This document shows, one piece after another, positions 41,541 through 53,738 of a stretch of 64,000 nucleotides of DNA. Numbering within the stretch: position 1 is the stretch's first letter; the number at the start of each line of letters is the position of its first letter. The notes below the pieces were generated by a model. It searched no databases. It saw only the letters and a program-made list of their open reading frames with translations, and was not told the DNA's origin. Made by a program: the position numbers and the translations under genes. Origin of the DNA: Dolomedes plantarius (Eukaryota > Arthropoda > Arachnida > Araneae > Dolomedidae). The stretch spans positions 186,767,281 to 186,831,280 of the forward strand of contig OU015496.1 in the NCBI GenBank assembly GCA_907164885.2. The letters are read 5' to 3'.

Positions 41541-43818
41541 TCAGACAGTATGAAAATAAAAGTAAAAATAATTAAAAATGTAATTTCTAATTCATATCTA
41601 ACAGGGCAGAACGAAATGGATAAAATAAAATCGTAAATTATAATAAATATTTTCATTTTTGCCCCACATATTTTTATTCTTGCTCTAGAGGTCATCATCG
41701 GATAAATTCGGTAGGATTATTATCAACTCTCAACTTCGTTCCTTCTCCGAGCTAGATTAGCAGGCTTATCTATTTGCTGAGACAGATCACGTGACCTCGT
41801 TGTTTACATTGCTCACTTCGGAAATGTCAACAATTGCGCGCGTGTTTGTTCCTGACCTGGAAAGGTTTTGTCAACGTCGTGAAGAGAAAACGAAAAAGGG
41901 AAAAAGTGAATACAAATCGCACTCTCAGCTGATGCGCATGACCTCCAGACAGCAGAAAACATCACATGGAGCGATTAAAAAAAAAACTTGCATCCACTCT
42001 CTTTCGCTTCAATTTAAATGTGCGAAGACTTTGATTCATGGACGCAATTAGAAAGCACATTAGACGGAAAATCTCGGAATTCAGTAAATTGCTAACGAGG
42101 ATGAGAAATACGAGGTGGAAGCGAGGTCAAAACCTTCGCCAATGAAGCAAAGAATAACGTGCGCTTATTGCGAAATCGGATTTTTTCTTTTATTATTCTT
42201 CTTCCTTTCCGGTGTTTGGATAAGAAAAGAAAAATGGCGAGACCTTGTTGTCTTCGCATAAAACGTTCAGATAAGTTCCGTTGCCAGCGATTCATTAGAA
42301 TTAATTAAAGCCATTACGTTTTTTATATTAATGCAAAAAAAAAATCGAATACGTGGGTGTAAGTGTTAAAATGATGCTCTGCGCATGTTTAATTAAAATG
42401 CTCAAAGCGGAAATCATTTTAAACAGTGTGAACTGATTTTGAGCTGTTCAGAACAATTTTTTTTTACCTTTTTTTTGTTGCACGTAGAAGGAAGTTTTTT
42501 ACAGTCACATGGGAGTGGGTCGAAGGTGTTTTAAACTGCTACTTTAACTACGACATGGAATAAATTATGTAAAGTTTATTCTCAACTAAATTTTCAAAGA
42601 ATTTAGAATATGCTTCGGGACTCAATATTTTATGATAGAACTTTTGATTTGATATATTTGGATATCTAACACATTAAAAAAATTAGCCTTTACACAGATA
42701 TTTTGTCAAGTTGTATCACTAACTATACGATAACTCTGTTGAGTTATCGTAACTCTTAAATTTAAATCTGCATTAAAATTATTTTAAAACTATGTTCAGC
42801 ACAGTGATTTTACCACAAAAATCTGTAGAAATATTTATGGTTTTAATCTTAAATTTGTAATTTTAACCGTTAAAGGTTTTTACAGAATTTCGCTCATTTG
42901 ACTGTAAGAAGCTGCAGATCATGGAAATTTTTGTTTTTGATTTGCATGTTTATTAAAAGTACAATTTTTTTTTTCAGATTTTCGATCTCTTTACTGTCAA
43001 AAGTAGTTCAAATGTTTATGTTATTTTAAGTTCTAAACACACTGTATAAACCCTCAAAACTTACATTACGTCTACATTGAATGGTCTTCGACGAGGAAAA
43101 AACTGTTTAAATTTTTATGGATTTATTTCGTTAAAATTTATGCTGAAATATTGGCGACCAAATCGTTTAGAATTTACCTTCAAAGTTTAAAAATTGTCCT
43201 CTGGAGCGTTACACACGGGGAGACGTCCCCATCTTAGACAAATTTTAACTCTCTGCTCCTTAAGGCATTTATGAACCCTACGACTGTATCGAATGTTGCA
43301 TTATCATGCAATCCGTAAAGAATTTAGACTGTATTGAGAATATAATTGTCGCGAAAAATTACATTAAGAAGAATTTAAAAAAAAAAGAGCCCCTTTCGGG
43401 CGCAGATGATTATAAGAACCGTCTCAAGCAGGGCAGCTGAATTTGAAAGCAATTACTTTTTAATTTAAAATGTTTATTATATGAACTCCATCTGCTCGGT
43501 CGGTGACACATTAGTCGTTTTGTGATTGGCGGGAGTATCATATTATTTCGCGAGCACTTTTCCATCCTCCACCTGTCACAATTATTTTCGCTAATAAATC
43601 GATGGTACCCTACCGCATGGGGTATCTCTTTAAAAAAAAACACGAGTTTAAAAATGTATTTCGCCAATTATGCCTAAGACGAACGCCTACATTGCGAAAG
43701 TGTGTTCCGTTTCCAGAATTTTAATGACGCTTATATGTATGCAGGCAGTTGATTTAGACCGCTGAAGACTGAATCCATTCTGTTTGTCGAGGGCTAACTG
43801 TCGAGGTATACTGTAAAG
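41541..43818. other. No gene seen
   Basis: Single-copy AT-rich DNA. Open frames at 41791-42051 (plus), 42092-42295 (minus) and 43410-43667 (minus) are the longest, but I see no splice context, codon bias or domain to support them. Confidence 0.5.
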
Positions 43819-44066
43819 CAGGAGTGTCAAACTGAAAGGCTAACTTGGGCCAAACAAACAAGGTTTAACTATAGGTGGGCCGCAAAAAAAAAAACACAAT
43901 ATTAATAGAAATGTAGGTTTATTACAGTATATTACCTAATTACAGTATATTCAACATAAATATACGCATTTTGTTTAACAATAGCAAAAAAAGAGTATAA
44001 TTAAAAAAACATTTAGCGAATTTTTCCTATCTTATTATAATTCTGCGTCGGTTATTTTATTATATA

Positions 44067-46515
44067 CTAGCCGGGCTTCGCCCGGCTAGGCTCGGGCTTC
44101 GCCTAGCTACGCTCAAGCCATCCGTCCACCAGATGAAGTTTCAATAAAGTGTGAAAAATTTTCATATTGGAACACAAAATTGCGTGTATTATTTTTGCAT
44201 TTTAAAATTTTCTCTTAGATTGTAGGCCATTTTGAAGATAACTGTCATATGTATCATCTGTGAGAAGGAAATTAAAATATTAGCATTAGGATTTTGTGAA
44301 GAGTGATAGGCGTTTTAGCTAAATTTCAGATTAATATTCTTCGTTCGGAGTCAATTTAAAAAAAAAAAATTAAGATTTTTTTGGTCTTTTATGGTAAAAT
44401 ACCACTTAAAAATGAAAAAAAAACTTACCTGTAAATACCATACTTTTTTTTATAAATTGGTCAATTTGAAGTAATTTTTATTGAAAATTAGCTAAAATGG
44501 CTATACCTCTGCACGAAATTATATTGCTACTATTTTAATTTCCTTCTCACACATGATACATATGGCAGTTATCTTTGCCTGCGGCTTGTCCACTTATTAT
44601 ATTAGATTCTATAAATTTCTTCATCAATCTCTTTATACATAATCTTGGATGTGGATCCAAATTCTTGAGAACCATAATAGGTACACCAATCTTTAATTCC
44701 AATATATGCGGCGGTACTCCAGATGGCCACAGAGAGTTCAAAAATGTGTGTTCTCAGAATATGTTTTTTAGCACAAATCTCTACGTTTATCATGATATCT
44801 CACATAATAATGTATATAATTTGATAAAATTTTCAAGAAATGTTTTAGAAGATGAATGTTTTCAGTAAATGCTATTGTTAATGAAATGAGGCACAATAAT
44901 TGGTGTATAATAAATAGTTTTTTTTATTTGGGGCTGTTTTTATAAGGAAAGGAATGACAAATCGGGGAAAATTTTTATACTGAAACATAAAATTGTGTGT
45001 ATTATTTTTGCATTTTAAAATTTTCTCTTAAGATTGTAGGTCATTTTGAATATAACTGTCATATGTATCATGTGTGAGAAGGAAATTAAAATAGTAGCAT
45101 TAAGATTTTTATGGAGAGTTATAGGCATTTAAGCTACATTTCAATAAAAATTACTTCAAATTGACCAATTTATAAAAAAAGTATGCTATTTACAGGTAAG
45201 TTTTTGTTCCTTTTTTTAATTTTTAATTGCTATTTTACTATAAAACACCAAAAAAACCTTTAAATAATTGTTAATTAGTAGTTGTTTGGTTTTATTTAAA
45301 GTTAATTTTCTTATATTACTCCTTTTGTTTTCTTTTCGTTAATCCTTTTTTACTTGGTTAAAATTTTCAGGAAATGTTTTAGATGCTATTGGTAATGAAA
45401 TGAGGCTCAATAATTGGTGTATAATAAATAGTTTTTTATTTGGGGCTGTTTTTATAAGGAAATGAATGACGAATCGGGGAAAATTTTCATATTGGAACAT
45501 AAAATTGCGTGTATTATTTTTCCATTTTAAAATAACTGTCATTTGTATCATGTGTGAGAAGGAAATTAAAATAGTAGCATTAAGATTTTTGTGCAGAGTT
45601 ATCGGCATTTTAGCTAATTTTCAATAAAAATTACTTTGTAAAATACCTAATAACGACATTTCAGAAAGTAAATAATCGCAAGTTAGCAAGTCACAGAGGG
45701 GTTTCAACGGTAAAGAGTTTCAACGATTATTCGTATACTGAAAATTAACCAAGTAAAAAAGGATTAATGAAAAGTATACAAAAGTAGCAATATAAGAAAA
45801 TTAACTTTAAATAACACCAAACAACTACTAATTAACATTATTCCATGCGTTTATTTACGTTGTAACATTTAGGTGCGCATGCGCAGTTCTTATGAATGAT
45901 GGATTCCAACGCCTTCAGATGAAATATTATTTAAAAACTGTATTTATATATAAGCATTTTAAAGCTTCCAAACTTATATTAGAATTATCTCCAGGCTTCA
46001 AAACATAAGTCTACGAAGTTTTAACCAGATTTGTCAAGAAATATAGTAACGAAAAAAATACCAAATGTAATCATTTCACACCTAAATGAGTAAATCCACC
46101 AAAAATCAATATATATCTATTTAGTTTCAATAAAGTATTTTTTATTATTAAACAATTTGAATATTTAGTTTTTCAAATAAAATGACACGGCGACACATTT
46201 CATTTCAGTGATTCATTTTTTAGTGAGAATCACGTTGTGAACGAATCACCCTTTGTTTACATCGTCAAAGAGCGATGACGCTTCATTAGAATTCAAATAT
46301 CTCTAAAACTATTGAATTAACAGAATAAGTGTACGCAGAAAAAATTATCAGTTTCCGAAGCTCTTTCCAAATATGTAACATTTATGTACTTTCATGAGAA
46401 AAAAATACACCGATTTTCCTGTATATTTGTCGGCCATTTTTTTTCGAGGAGTGGCCCGCCCGGATGAGTTACGGTCACGTGATCCGACTTCCACTTGTCC
46501 TTTTATTAGTATAGA
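44067..46515 (-). mobile_element. Helitron, 2.4 kb, with helicase fragment and internal repeats
   Basis: Plus strand A-CTAGCCGGGCTTCGCCCGGC ... TTTTATTAGTATAGA-T. Minus strand therefore begins TCTATACTAATAAAAG and ends in a GC-rich hairpin and CTAG. Inside are three direct copies of a segment starting AAAATTTTCATATTGGAACA (about 44154, 44968, 45478), a large inverted repeat (44330-44575 against 45045-45260) and another (45270-45370 against 45735-45840). Confidence 0.9.
44547..44741 (-). pseudogene. Helitron Pif1-like helicase fragment
   Basis: About 60 residues: [20 protein letters not shown], then [14 protein letters not shown] and [15 protein letters not shown]. This matches the region FLNSL.P.G.PPH.L.LK.G.P.MLLRNL of Helitron helicases, just upstream of the part retained at 14135-14640. 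Flanked by Helitron repeats and by nothing else of the gene. Confidence 0.85.
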
Positions 46516-46518
46516 TTA

Positions 46519-47144
46519 CTAGTATATAACCCCCGTCAAAAATGACAGAATGTTGATCAGCGAGTTTATCACTTTCAAAAATAAAACAAAACTAAATAGT
46601 TTCAAAAGTAAAAGTTCACCACACAGCAGGCATTGCTGAAAACGAAACTTAAACATCAGTAAACAACAATTAGTTTTGATGAATGAGTTTAAAAAGTGAA
46701 TTGAATGAGTTTCAAAAGTGAATGACTCACCACACAGCAGTATTTATAATAATATATAATAATTACATAATAATTAGCAAAGTGAAACACAATTTAATTA
46801 ACATTAAAATTAAACATTAAAAATGTAATTATTTAATGGCAATATGAAAAATCATGGAGTAGAATTAATTTGACATTCAAGTGAATGACTCAATTGAATA
46901 AATGATTCTTTTCAATGGATATTTTAATTTGAAGATATTTCAAAAACTAAACGGTTCTGAGCTAGGGTGTTCACTTGAAACTTTCATATTTTTTAAAGGG
47001 CTTTCAAAATATGTAACTTTTGTGGTATTATTTTTCCAGAAAAATTTCAGAAAATGGCGTCCGAATGTTAAGATGTTCCCGACTTGGTCCGTCCCGGAAT
47101 GGTTACCTACACTATTCTACTCTAGGCTTTTATATAAGTAAAGA
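46519..47144 (-). mobile_element. Non-autonomous Helitron, 626 bp
   Basis: Plus strand A-CTAGTATATAACCCCCGTC ... GCTTTTATATAAGTAAAGA-T. Three bases (TTA) separate it from the preceding Helitron. Different family from its neighbour. Confidence 0.87.
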
Positions 47145-47220
47145 TTGTGTGCCATAATATTGCGATGGCCGCAAAAATGTGCGTCCCGCGGGCCGCGAGT
47201 TTGACACCCCTGCTGTAAAG

Positions 47221-47750
47221 CAATGGTTCTCAACCGGTAGTACGCCTACCCCTTGGAGGTACGCGAAAATCTGTAAGGGGTACGCGGTTAACTACAAAAA
47301 GAATACCAAATTATAGTGATACGTGCTAGAATTTAACTCTGACTAAAGTTTGAATAATGATTTAAAACTGAAAACTATCAGTAAAGCAACAAACAAACAC
47401 GTCGCTCGTTACTACTGTATTTGTGGCCGCAGTAAATTGGAACGAGGTGGAGCCAAACATTGATGAACTTTGTAAACAGAAACAAGCCCAGCTTTCCTAC
47501 TAATTATGTTCTGAGACTTTTTTAATTTTATGTCGGATTAATAAAAACTTTGTAATAAAATGTCCATTAAAATAAAATTTCTTGTTTTTAATTTAAATTA
47601 CCTATTCGTAATTAAACTTTAACATTTTAACAGTTAAACTTTAAGTAATATAACACATTTTAATAACACTAAAGTGTTTTTGTTGGGGGTGCGCATATTT
47701 AATGATACACAAAAATAGGTACCTGGATTGAAAAAGGTTGAGAATCCCTG
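47221..47750 (+). mobile_element. hAT-type MITE, 530 bp, adjoining the previous one
   Basis: Starts CAATGGTTCTCAACCGG, ends GGTTGAGAATCCCTG; flanks CTGTAAAG (shared with the left element) and CTGTAGAG. The ends are the common hAT motif CAGTGGTTCTCAACC. Confidence 0.9.
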
Positions 47751-47758
47751 CTGTAGAG

Positions 47759-49351
47759 AATTAAACAACCTCTCCTGATGTTAGAGTTGTATGTTTCGTT
47801 CCTACTCTGTATAGCTGGATCTATTTTATAAAATCTTCGAAATACTAAAACTTTGAATTTGTTTGTCTATTGTTCATAGCAATTAAAAATAATTCTAAAT
47901 AAAATAATTTGTAAGAATACAGATGCCCCTGGAACAGAATACAGCAAGTATCGTTAAAATCAGGGTCAAGGATTGAAGAGCTATAGGTATCATTAATTAT
48001 TTTTTTATTTAAAAAATACCACATGAATATTTATTTAAACTACATTCAAACCGAAATATTACGTGAATATTTTTTTAAAATTTAAACAAATAATTTAACA
48101 TCCAACTAATTTTAAAAAGTTTTTTAAATCAAATAAAATTTATTAAAAGTTTATCATGAAAAAATAAATTGCAAGAATTTTTTGCTAGGCCCAAACAAAA
48201 CGTTTAATTTGATAACATATTTTTCGAAAGTTGAATTGCTTATTGCTTTATAAATTTTTAACTAAACTAAAATAAAACTGAATATATTAATGAGTTTAAA
48301 TCGGAAAATTTTTAAACGACTTTATTTTTCAAACCGAATCGAAATTGATCTGAAAAAAAAACCGAAATTAAGTAAAATTTATTTTTGTTTAAACCGAAGT
48401 AAAACTGAATTTTTAAAATTTAAACCCAATAATATTTCTATGTAATTTATTGCATTTTAAACTCGAAAGAGAATGTTTTAATTGAGACGGAAAAACATTC
48501 AATTTAATTCATTATTATTTTAGACATTCATTTTTATTTTAGACATTCAGTTTAATTCATTTTATTTTAAACTGAAAAACGTTATACCTAATTCCTTGTT
48601 GCTTGTACCGAAACAAAATCAAATTTTCTTAAGGTTGAATAAAAAAACATTTACATAATTTCATTATTTAGTCTGAAACAGAATTTAATTTTCACGAAAT
48701 TACGGGAACTTTTGGTTTGCTGGAATAAGAAATTTCGTCCGTTTCTATGGGACTAGGACTTAAATAGAACTAAACTTAACACAGGCGGAGATGATGCAAC
48801 CCATTTTGACAGACGAATTTCATGAAACGGAAGCGAATGTTTATAATTATTTATTCCAGCCGAGAAGGCCACTCAATTTTTTGAATCGCTGAGACCAATT
48901 GCTATTATAAGCGGAGCACGCCATAAATCTGCTCTCGTGAAGTCATCGTTTAGTGGCCTTCGCGCTGGTTTCGATGATGTATCGAAATTTAGCTACAGGC
49001 TTTCAATTTCGATGATTCATTGGAATAACGAGCAGCTCTGTTCCGAAACGAGGCTGGAATATATACTATACAAGTTTTGATGATTTATTTTCCCGGCATG
49101 ATTTGTTCAGGTTTCGGCTACTTCTTTACTCGTTGCACGCCCACGCAGATATATCCTGCAGCGAATTGGCATTTCACTGAGATTAAGTGGCCCTCGATTG
49201 GATGATAGTTTAAAAATGCAAGAGTTCGTTAATCACCTCATAGCTGATGGCTAAATACTTTAATGCAAAAATAAGTTCCTGATAAACAACATGCTTCAAA
49301 TTATGAGAACCAAGGAAATCTATACAGAGCATAGTACAGATAGCCTTCCTA
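47759..49351. other. No gene seen; AT-rich
   Basis: 47990-48680 has many TTTAAA/AACCGAA words without a clear period. No element ends or coding support. Confidence 0.5.
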
Positions 49352-49631
49352 CAGCACAGCATCTTACAACACGGTTTCGCTCTAACACGATAAAAAAATT
49401 GCGAAAACCTTTGTACAATACTGTACTTCTACAGCACTAGATAACATGATTTTTGTTTAACACTTTTAAAAAATAAAATATACCCTAAAATAATGACGGG
49501 AAGGAATAATGAACTCTAGAAGCTTTATATGGAAATGTATAAACAAATTATGATTTATTCATTTATAACCCTATTCCGATGTCATAGTGGAAAGCCTCGT
49601 GCACATTGCACAGTTTACACGTGTGACGTAA

Positions 49632-49662
49632 TCCCCCCCCCCCCCACACACACACACACACA
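49632..49662 (+). repeat. Poly-C / CA microsatellite
   Basis: C(13) then (CA)9-10. Confidence 0.95.
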
Positions 49663-49731
49663 CGTGGACGAACGCTGTGTCGTTCGAATTCATGCTGATG
49701 ACTTAGGCATATGCACTTTTGATTTTGTTTA

Positions 49732-50030
49732 CAGGGCCGCCCAGAGACTTTACGGGGCCTGGGGCAAACTTCTGTTGGGGGCCTCAAGAAATCTGATAAA
49801 TCCAATAATTTTTATTTTTATTTTTATTTTTATTTTTTTTTTTTTGGGGGGGGGGCCCTTTTTTCAGGAGATTATTTTGAATTTTGAAGTACGATACAAG
49901 TTTCAGAATTTTCTTTCACAGGAAATCTAATAAATAATTTTTTAAAAATTTTTTGGGGCCCCTCCGGCAGTTGGGGGCCTGGAGCAAAGTGCCCCATTTG
50001 AACTCCCCCCCCCCCCTCTGGGCGGCCCTG
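49732..50030 (-). mobile_element. hAT-type MITE (CAGGGCCGCCCAGAG family), 299 bp
   Basis: Perfect 8-bp duplication TTTGTTTA (49724-49731, 50031-50038); ends CAGGGCCGCCCAGAG on both sides. Its interior is the reverse of 5371-5708. Confidence 0.95.
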
Positions 50031-50244
50031 TTTGTTTAATGCACATTTTGATCTATTTATGAGAAGATTTGATTTGATCCGATCATGCTGGAGTAATGTA
50101 AATAATTTGTAAAAATGTACATTAAACTTGTAGTTAGAATATACCGCGTGACAGGACTTAGTTCTTTCGATTCGTCTACCCTTTTGCTGAAAGAAGCCGA
50201 AAATTCAAAAGGGAGCTGCGAAATTTTCTATTTCCATACCGTGA

Positions 50245-50430
50245 ATCTACAATGACCTTGTGAGAATCAACAAACAAACCAAAATTACAGATTTTTTTAA
50301 GGGAATAGAAAGTGCAAAATATCAAAATGATGAAAAAGGTTATGAAAATGAAGGTGATATCGCTCCACCGAAAAAAAAAAACCGTTCTCGTTTGATTGTA
50401 CTGAGCAGCGATGAGGAAGAAATTTATTAA
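50245..50430 (+). pseudogene. pogo-type transposase C-terminus with PCNA-box motif
   Basis: Open from 50245 to TAA at 50428-50430. Contains QTKITDFF, the PCNA-interacting (PIP) box pattern QxxIxxFF found at the C-terminus of pogo transposases, followed by an acidic stretch (NDEKGYENEGD), a basic patch PPKKKNRSR and an acidic end SSDEEEIY. In pogo the PIP box links transposition with replication. The DNA-binding and DDE domains are missing upstream. Confidence 0.65.
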
Positions 50431-50928
50431 ATTAAGGTCGCATTAAATGAAAATAATATTTTTTGTTTCTTTTGGTTGTGTGTTATACATGCATTTATAT
50501 TTTTGATAAAAAATTAAGTTGCTTATATGGAATTTTTTAAAAAAAGTTTGTTTTTAGTAAGTTTTCAGAACGTAATCCCCCTTTTTGTAGTGGATCTGGG
50601 TCTCATATAACACGGTTTCACACAACATGGCATTTTCTAAGAACCCATCTATCGTGTTATAGGAGGGTTACCTGTATATGTTATTTATTTCATATGTATT
50701 TCAAACATGTTTATTTGGCTCATTAAAGTTACAAAGGGCACAGCATGTCACGGTCGCACAAGATGATTGTTAACTTCCTGTGTTCAGCATTCCTACTTTT
50801 AGCCCCGATTTCTAATGCAAACCGTAACTAGACTGACGCCCGAATTTATCGTGTTATTTCGAAATTGTGGCTACTTAGAGACTAGACAGTCCCCTTTCGG
50901 CAACCGATCATAAGAGTTTTTATTATTA

Positions 50929-51561
50929 CTAGTTAGTACCCGTCAAAACATGACGTCTAGATAGTAAATAAATGCACTAATGCACAAATTATACTTAAGG
51001 CATCTTTTCCAAAAGTAGAAAAATCATAAAAATGTGCAGAAAAAAATTAATGTGTTTAAGAAGCCTCGTGCTTAGTATCTAAAGCCAGGTTTAAAAATGT
51101 CACTGAGCATGCGCAGAAAGCAATTTTTTTAAATTGTAAATTATCGCTAATCTAACAATTTCTATCAGGTTTAATCTTATATTTGACAAACATAATTATC
51201 ATAAAAAATGGCAGAGAGAGATTTAGAGACTCCTCGAAATAAACGTGTTTAATCATTAAAACACGTCACTGAGCATGTGCAGAAACAGTGAGTTTCTAAA
51301 GACAGATTTAAGCATGCCGCTGAGCATGCGCAGAAACAGTGAGTTTCTAAAGACAGATTTAAACATGCCACTGAGCATGCGCAGAAATCAATTTTTAATT
51401 GTAAATTATCGCTCATTAATAGAAATTGCGGTTACAAAAACCAAATTTGACAAATCTACAGATTACATTCTTTCGTTTAAGACCAAAATGAAGTTAATTT
51501 ATATAGTAGTTTTCTCTCGCGGACTGCCCAAAAAGTCGGCTTAGCAACTTAAATATATAGA
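50929..51561 (-). mobile_element. Non-autonomous Helitron, 633 bp
   Basis: Plus strand A-CTAGTTAGTACCCGTCAAAA ... CTTAAATATATAGA-T. Inside, a ~52-bp unit (CACTGAGCATGCGCAGAAAC) occurs four times between 51100 and 51390; the central GCATGC/GCGCAG words make it look partly palindromic. Confidence 0.88.
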
Positions 51562-53734
51562 TTATTATTGTTTATTTCCAATGGCAATAATTACAGGGCA
51601 ACAGATATCGAAAAGCAAAAATAGAAGATAGAAAAATGACATCAGTTAATCCATCAACTAATGTTTGGCAATCCTATTGCGCTCCCATAAAGAAACGGGA
51701 GGTAATAGAGCAGGACAAGAAGCAAGGTGAGGCATGTCCATTTCTTCCTGGTTATCACACAGGGGTCAAAGAGGGTCGGGAGTCTAGTCAATTCTGTGAA
51801 GGTGCGTGGACATGGTCATACCAGGGCTTGTGACCGCTTCTAAGCGGCTACAACCTGTGAGAAGGAACACCTGAGGGTCTCTTTGACTATTAATTTTGGC
51901 ATTGAGTTTGGCTCTCATCTCAATGTGAGTTTCTTAGGTTTCTGCAGTGGAATGCAGGTGGCTTGTCGCAAAATAACAGAGAAGAGCTATTATTTTCCAT
52001 TTAGAATTTTTTTAAATCATAAGAGTTAGTCCGCTTGATCTTAAGAGAGTAAATTTGTCTATTAAATTGCTCGAGCCATAAATTTTATTAGAAATATCTG
52101 CCTTACTTAGTCGTATTGAATTGACATATTAACTTATATGTCATTATATTATGATGATATATTACTTAACATGTTTCTTTCTTCTTATTATAATGACAGA
52201 GTAAGAAATATGTCATTATAATATGAAGAAAGAAACTCTGAGAATAGCAAAATAAAATCAAGCTGAACGGTCTCACGTCTACTCAAAGGGCAGGAAGGTG
52301 TATTTGGCAGAAATTTTGGCTCTGTTATATGTCCGATATTTTATAAGGCGTCAAGAGGCTTTTTTCCTTTAAAATAAAAAATGTGTATCCGTAATCGGTT
52401 GTTTGTCCTGATCTTAAGTAAATTAACCTTTAAGATCTTTAATTACGCAAGATGAACTTAAATAATGCATAAAACAATCGCCTTTAAGGTCGATCATTTT
52501 TAGTTTATATAACTTTGCAAATACGTAAAAAAAACCTAATTAATCCCATACCACCGAGTTGTTCTCATTTTAAACGATTCTTAAATCCTTTTGATAATTT
52601 TAAAGGCATTACGAGTGTAAACTTGTATTTAACACTGTACTGCATTTTTTTTTTTTAAAGGTATGAAATATTTCGTTAACACTATAAAGGATAAGCGCTA
52701 AAATTTCGACTGCCGGACGGCATATGTTTCCAGGTATTTGCAGTCGACTAAAAAAATGACCCTTTGCCGACTAGAAACCAAACGAAACGAACACGGCGAG
52801 GTAAGCAGGTGTTACCCGGAGTGTTCAGGGTTCAGCTGATTACAGCGAATCGGAGCCGGAACGATTGCAGTCGTGTGTGCCATTCATTTCCCCCGCTGGA
52901 CCAGCTGCGAAACTTTTGTGAGAGAGAGAGCACATAAAAACTTTTTTTAAATTTTAAACATTCATCTGCCGCTAGGCTAGCTTATTTGCATGGATTCCTG
53001 CATCTGTCGATTCATCTGCGAGATACGGGAAATTTGTAATCGTCACTCAGTTATTATAATTTTCGGCGATGAACCCTAGGACCTAGGCAATGACCCTAGG
53101 CTATTTTACCTTCCTTGTATGATGGGAAAGAGACGAGACTTCAAGGTGGAAGGATAAATCAATTTCTGATCGGGATGCATACTCAAATAGAGTCCACATT
53201 TCCACTTCAAAACTCGTCAAACAAAAATTAAATTAATTTGGGAAAATAACTGACATGCTCATTATAACTCCCTAGTATAATGAGCATGAAAAGGGACATA
53301 TACATTTTTTGGTTAAATCCGAGTGCTCGTAAAATGTGTGTTTCTGATAGAGACTCTGTGAAGATTACAGTTATATTTTCATTTGGTCAGTAATAATAGA
53401 AACTGATTAGCTTGCTATGTTTATTTTGATGTCTCTTTTATCGGATAGCACGAAACAAATAGTCTCTCAAGTCTCTTGGTTTAAGTAAACTTTTAACTGG
53501 CTGCCTGAAGGAATGCAGGAGATATTAAGTTACACTCTTTAGACTATTCTGAGCATATTTCTCGATTTTATAATTTAGCGAAGATCGCAAAAACATGAGA
53601 ATGTCACAGGCAGCCCCACATATACTATAGAAAGGAACTACCTTAATTTTAATGCTCTTAAAGAGGGCCGTGTGGCGCCATCTACTGAAAAACAAATAAA
53701 GTAAAACAATAATAGCAAACTTTAATGATTATAA
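51562..53734. other. No firm gene; possible 5' exon candidate near 52758
   Basis: At 52758 an ATG opens a short frame (MTLCRLETKRNEHGE) that runs into GAG|GTAAGC, a good donor site at about 52803, in a GC-richer patch (52700-52900). This might be a first exon, but nothing else confirms it. 52140-52250 holds an imperfect inverted repeat (ATATGTCATTATATTATGA). The remainder shows nothing. Confidence 0.25.
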
Positions 53735-53738
53735 TTAA

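Larger units (their letters stand above)
43819..47212 (+). mobile_element. hAT-type MITE with two Helitron insertions
   Basis: Starts CAGGAGTGTCAAACTGAAAG, ends CGAGTTTGACACCCCTG; perfect 8-bp duplication CTGTAAAG (43811-43818, 47213-47220). Without the Helitrons at 44067-46515 and 46519-47144 it is about 320 bp. The end type (CAGGGGTGTCAAACT) is the common hAT one. Confidence 0.93.
49352..50674 (+). mobile_element. pogo/Tigger-like element remnant
   Basis: TA at 49350-49351 and 50675-50676. Left end CAGCACAGCATCTTACAACACG, here split as CAGCACAGCATC and TTACAACACG; right end (reverse) CAGGTAACCCTCCTATAACA. The ends agree at about three quarters of positions. Inside are the transposase tail (50245-50430) and a nested hAT MITE (49732-50030). 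Most of the gene is gone. Confidence 0.6.

Noticed and set aside
43410..43667. 85-codon minus-strand frame as a gene
   Set aside because: No start context, splice signals, domain or GC3 bias were visible.
49529..49930. 133-codon plus-strand frame with PTHTHTH and phenylalanine runs
   Set aside because: It runs through a CA microsatellite and a hAT MITE with poly-T; no coding bias.
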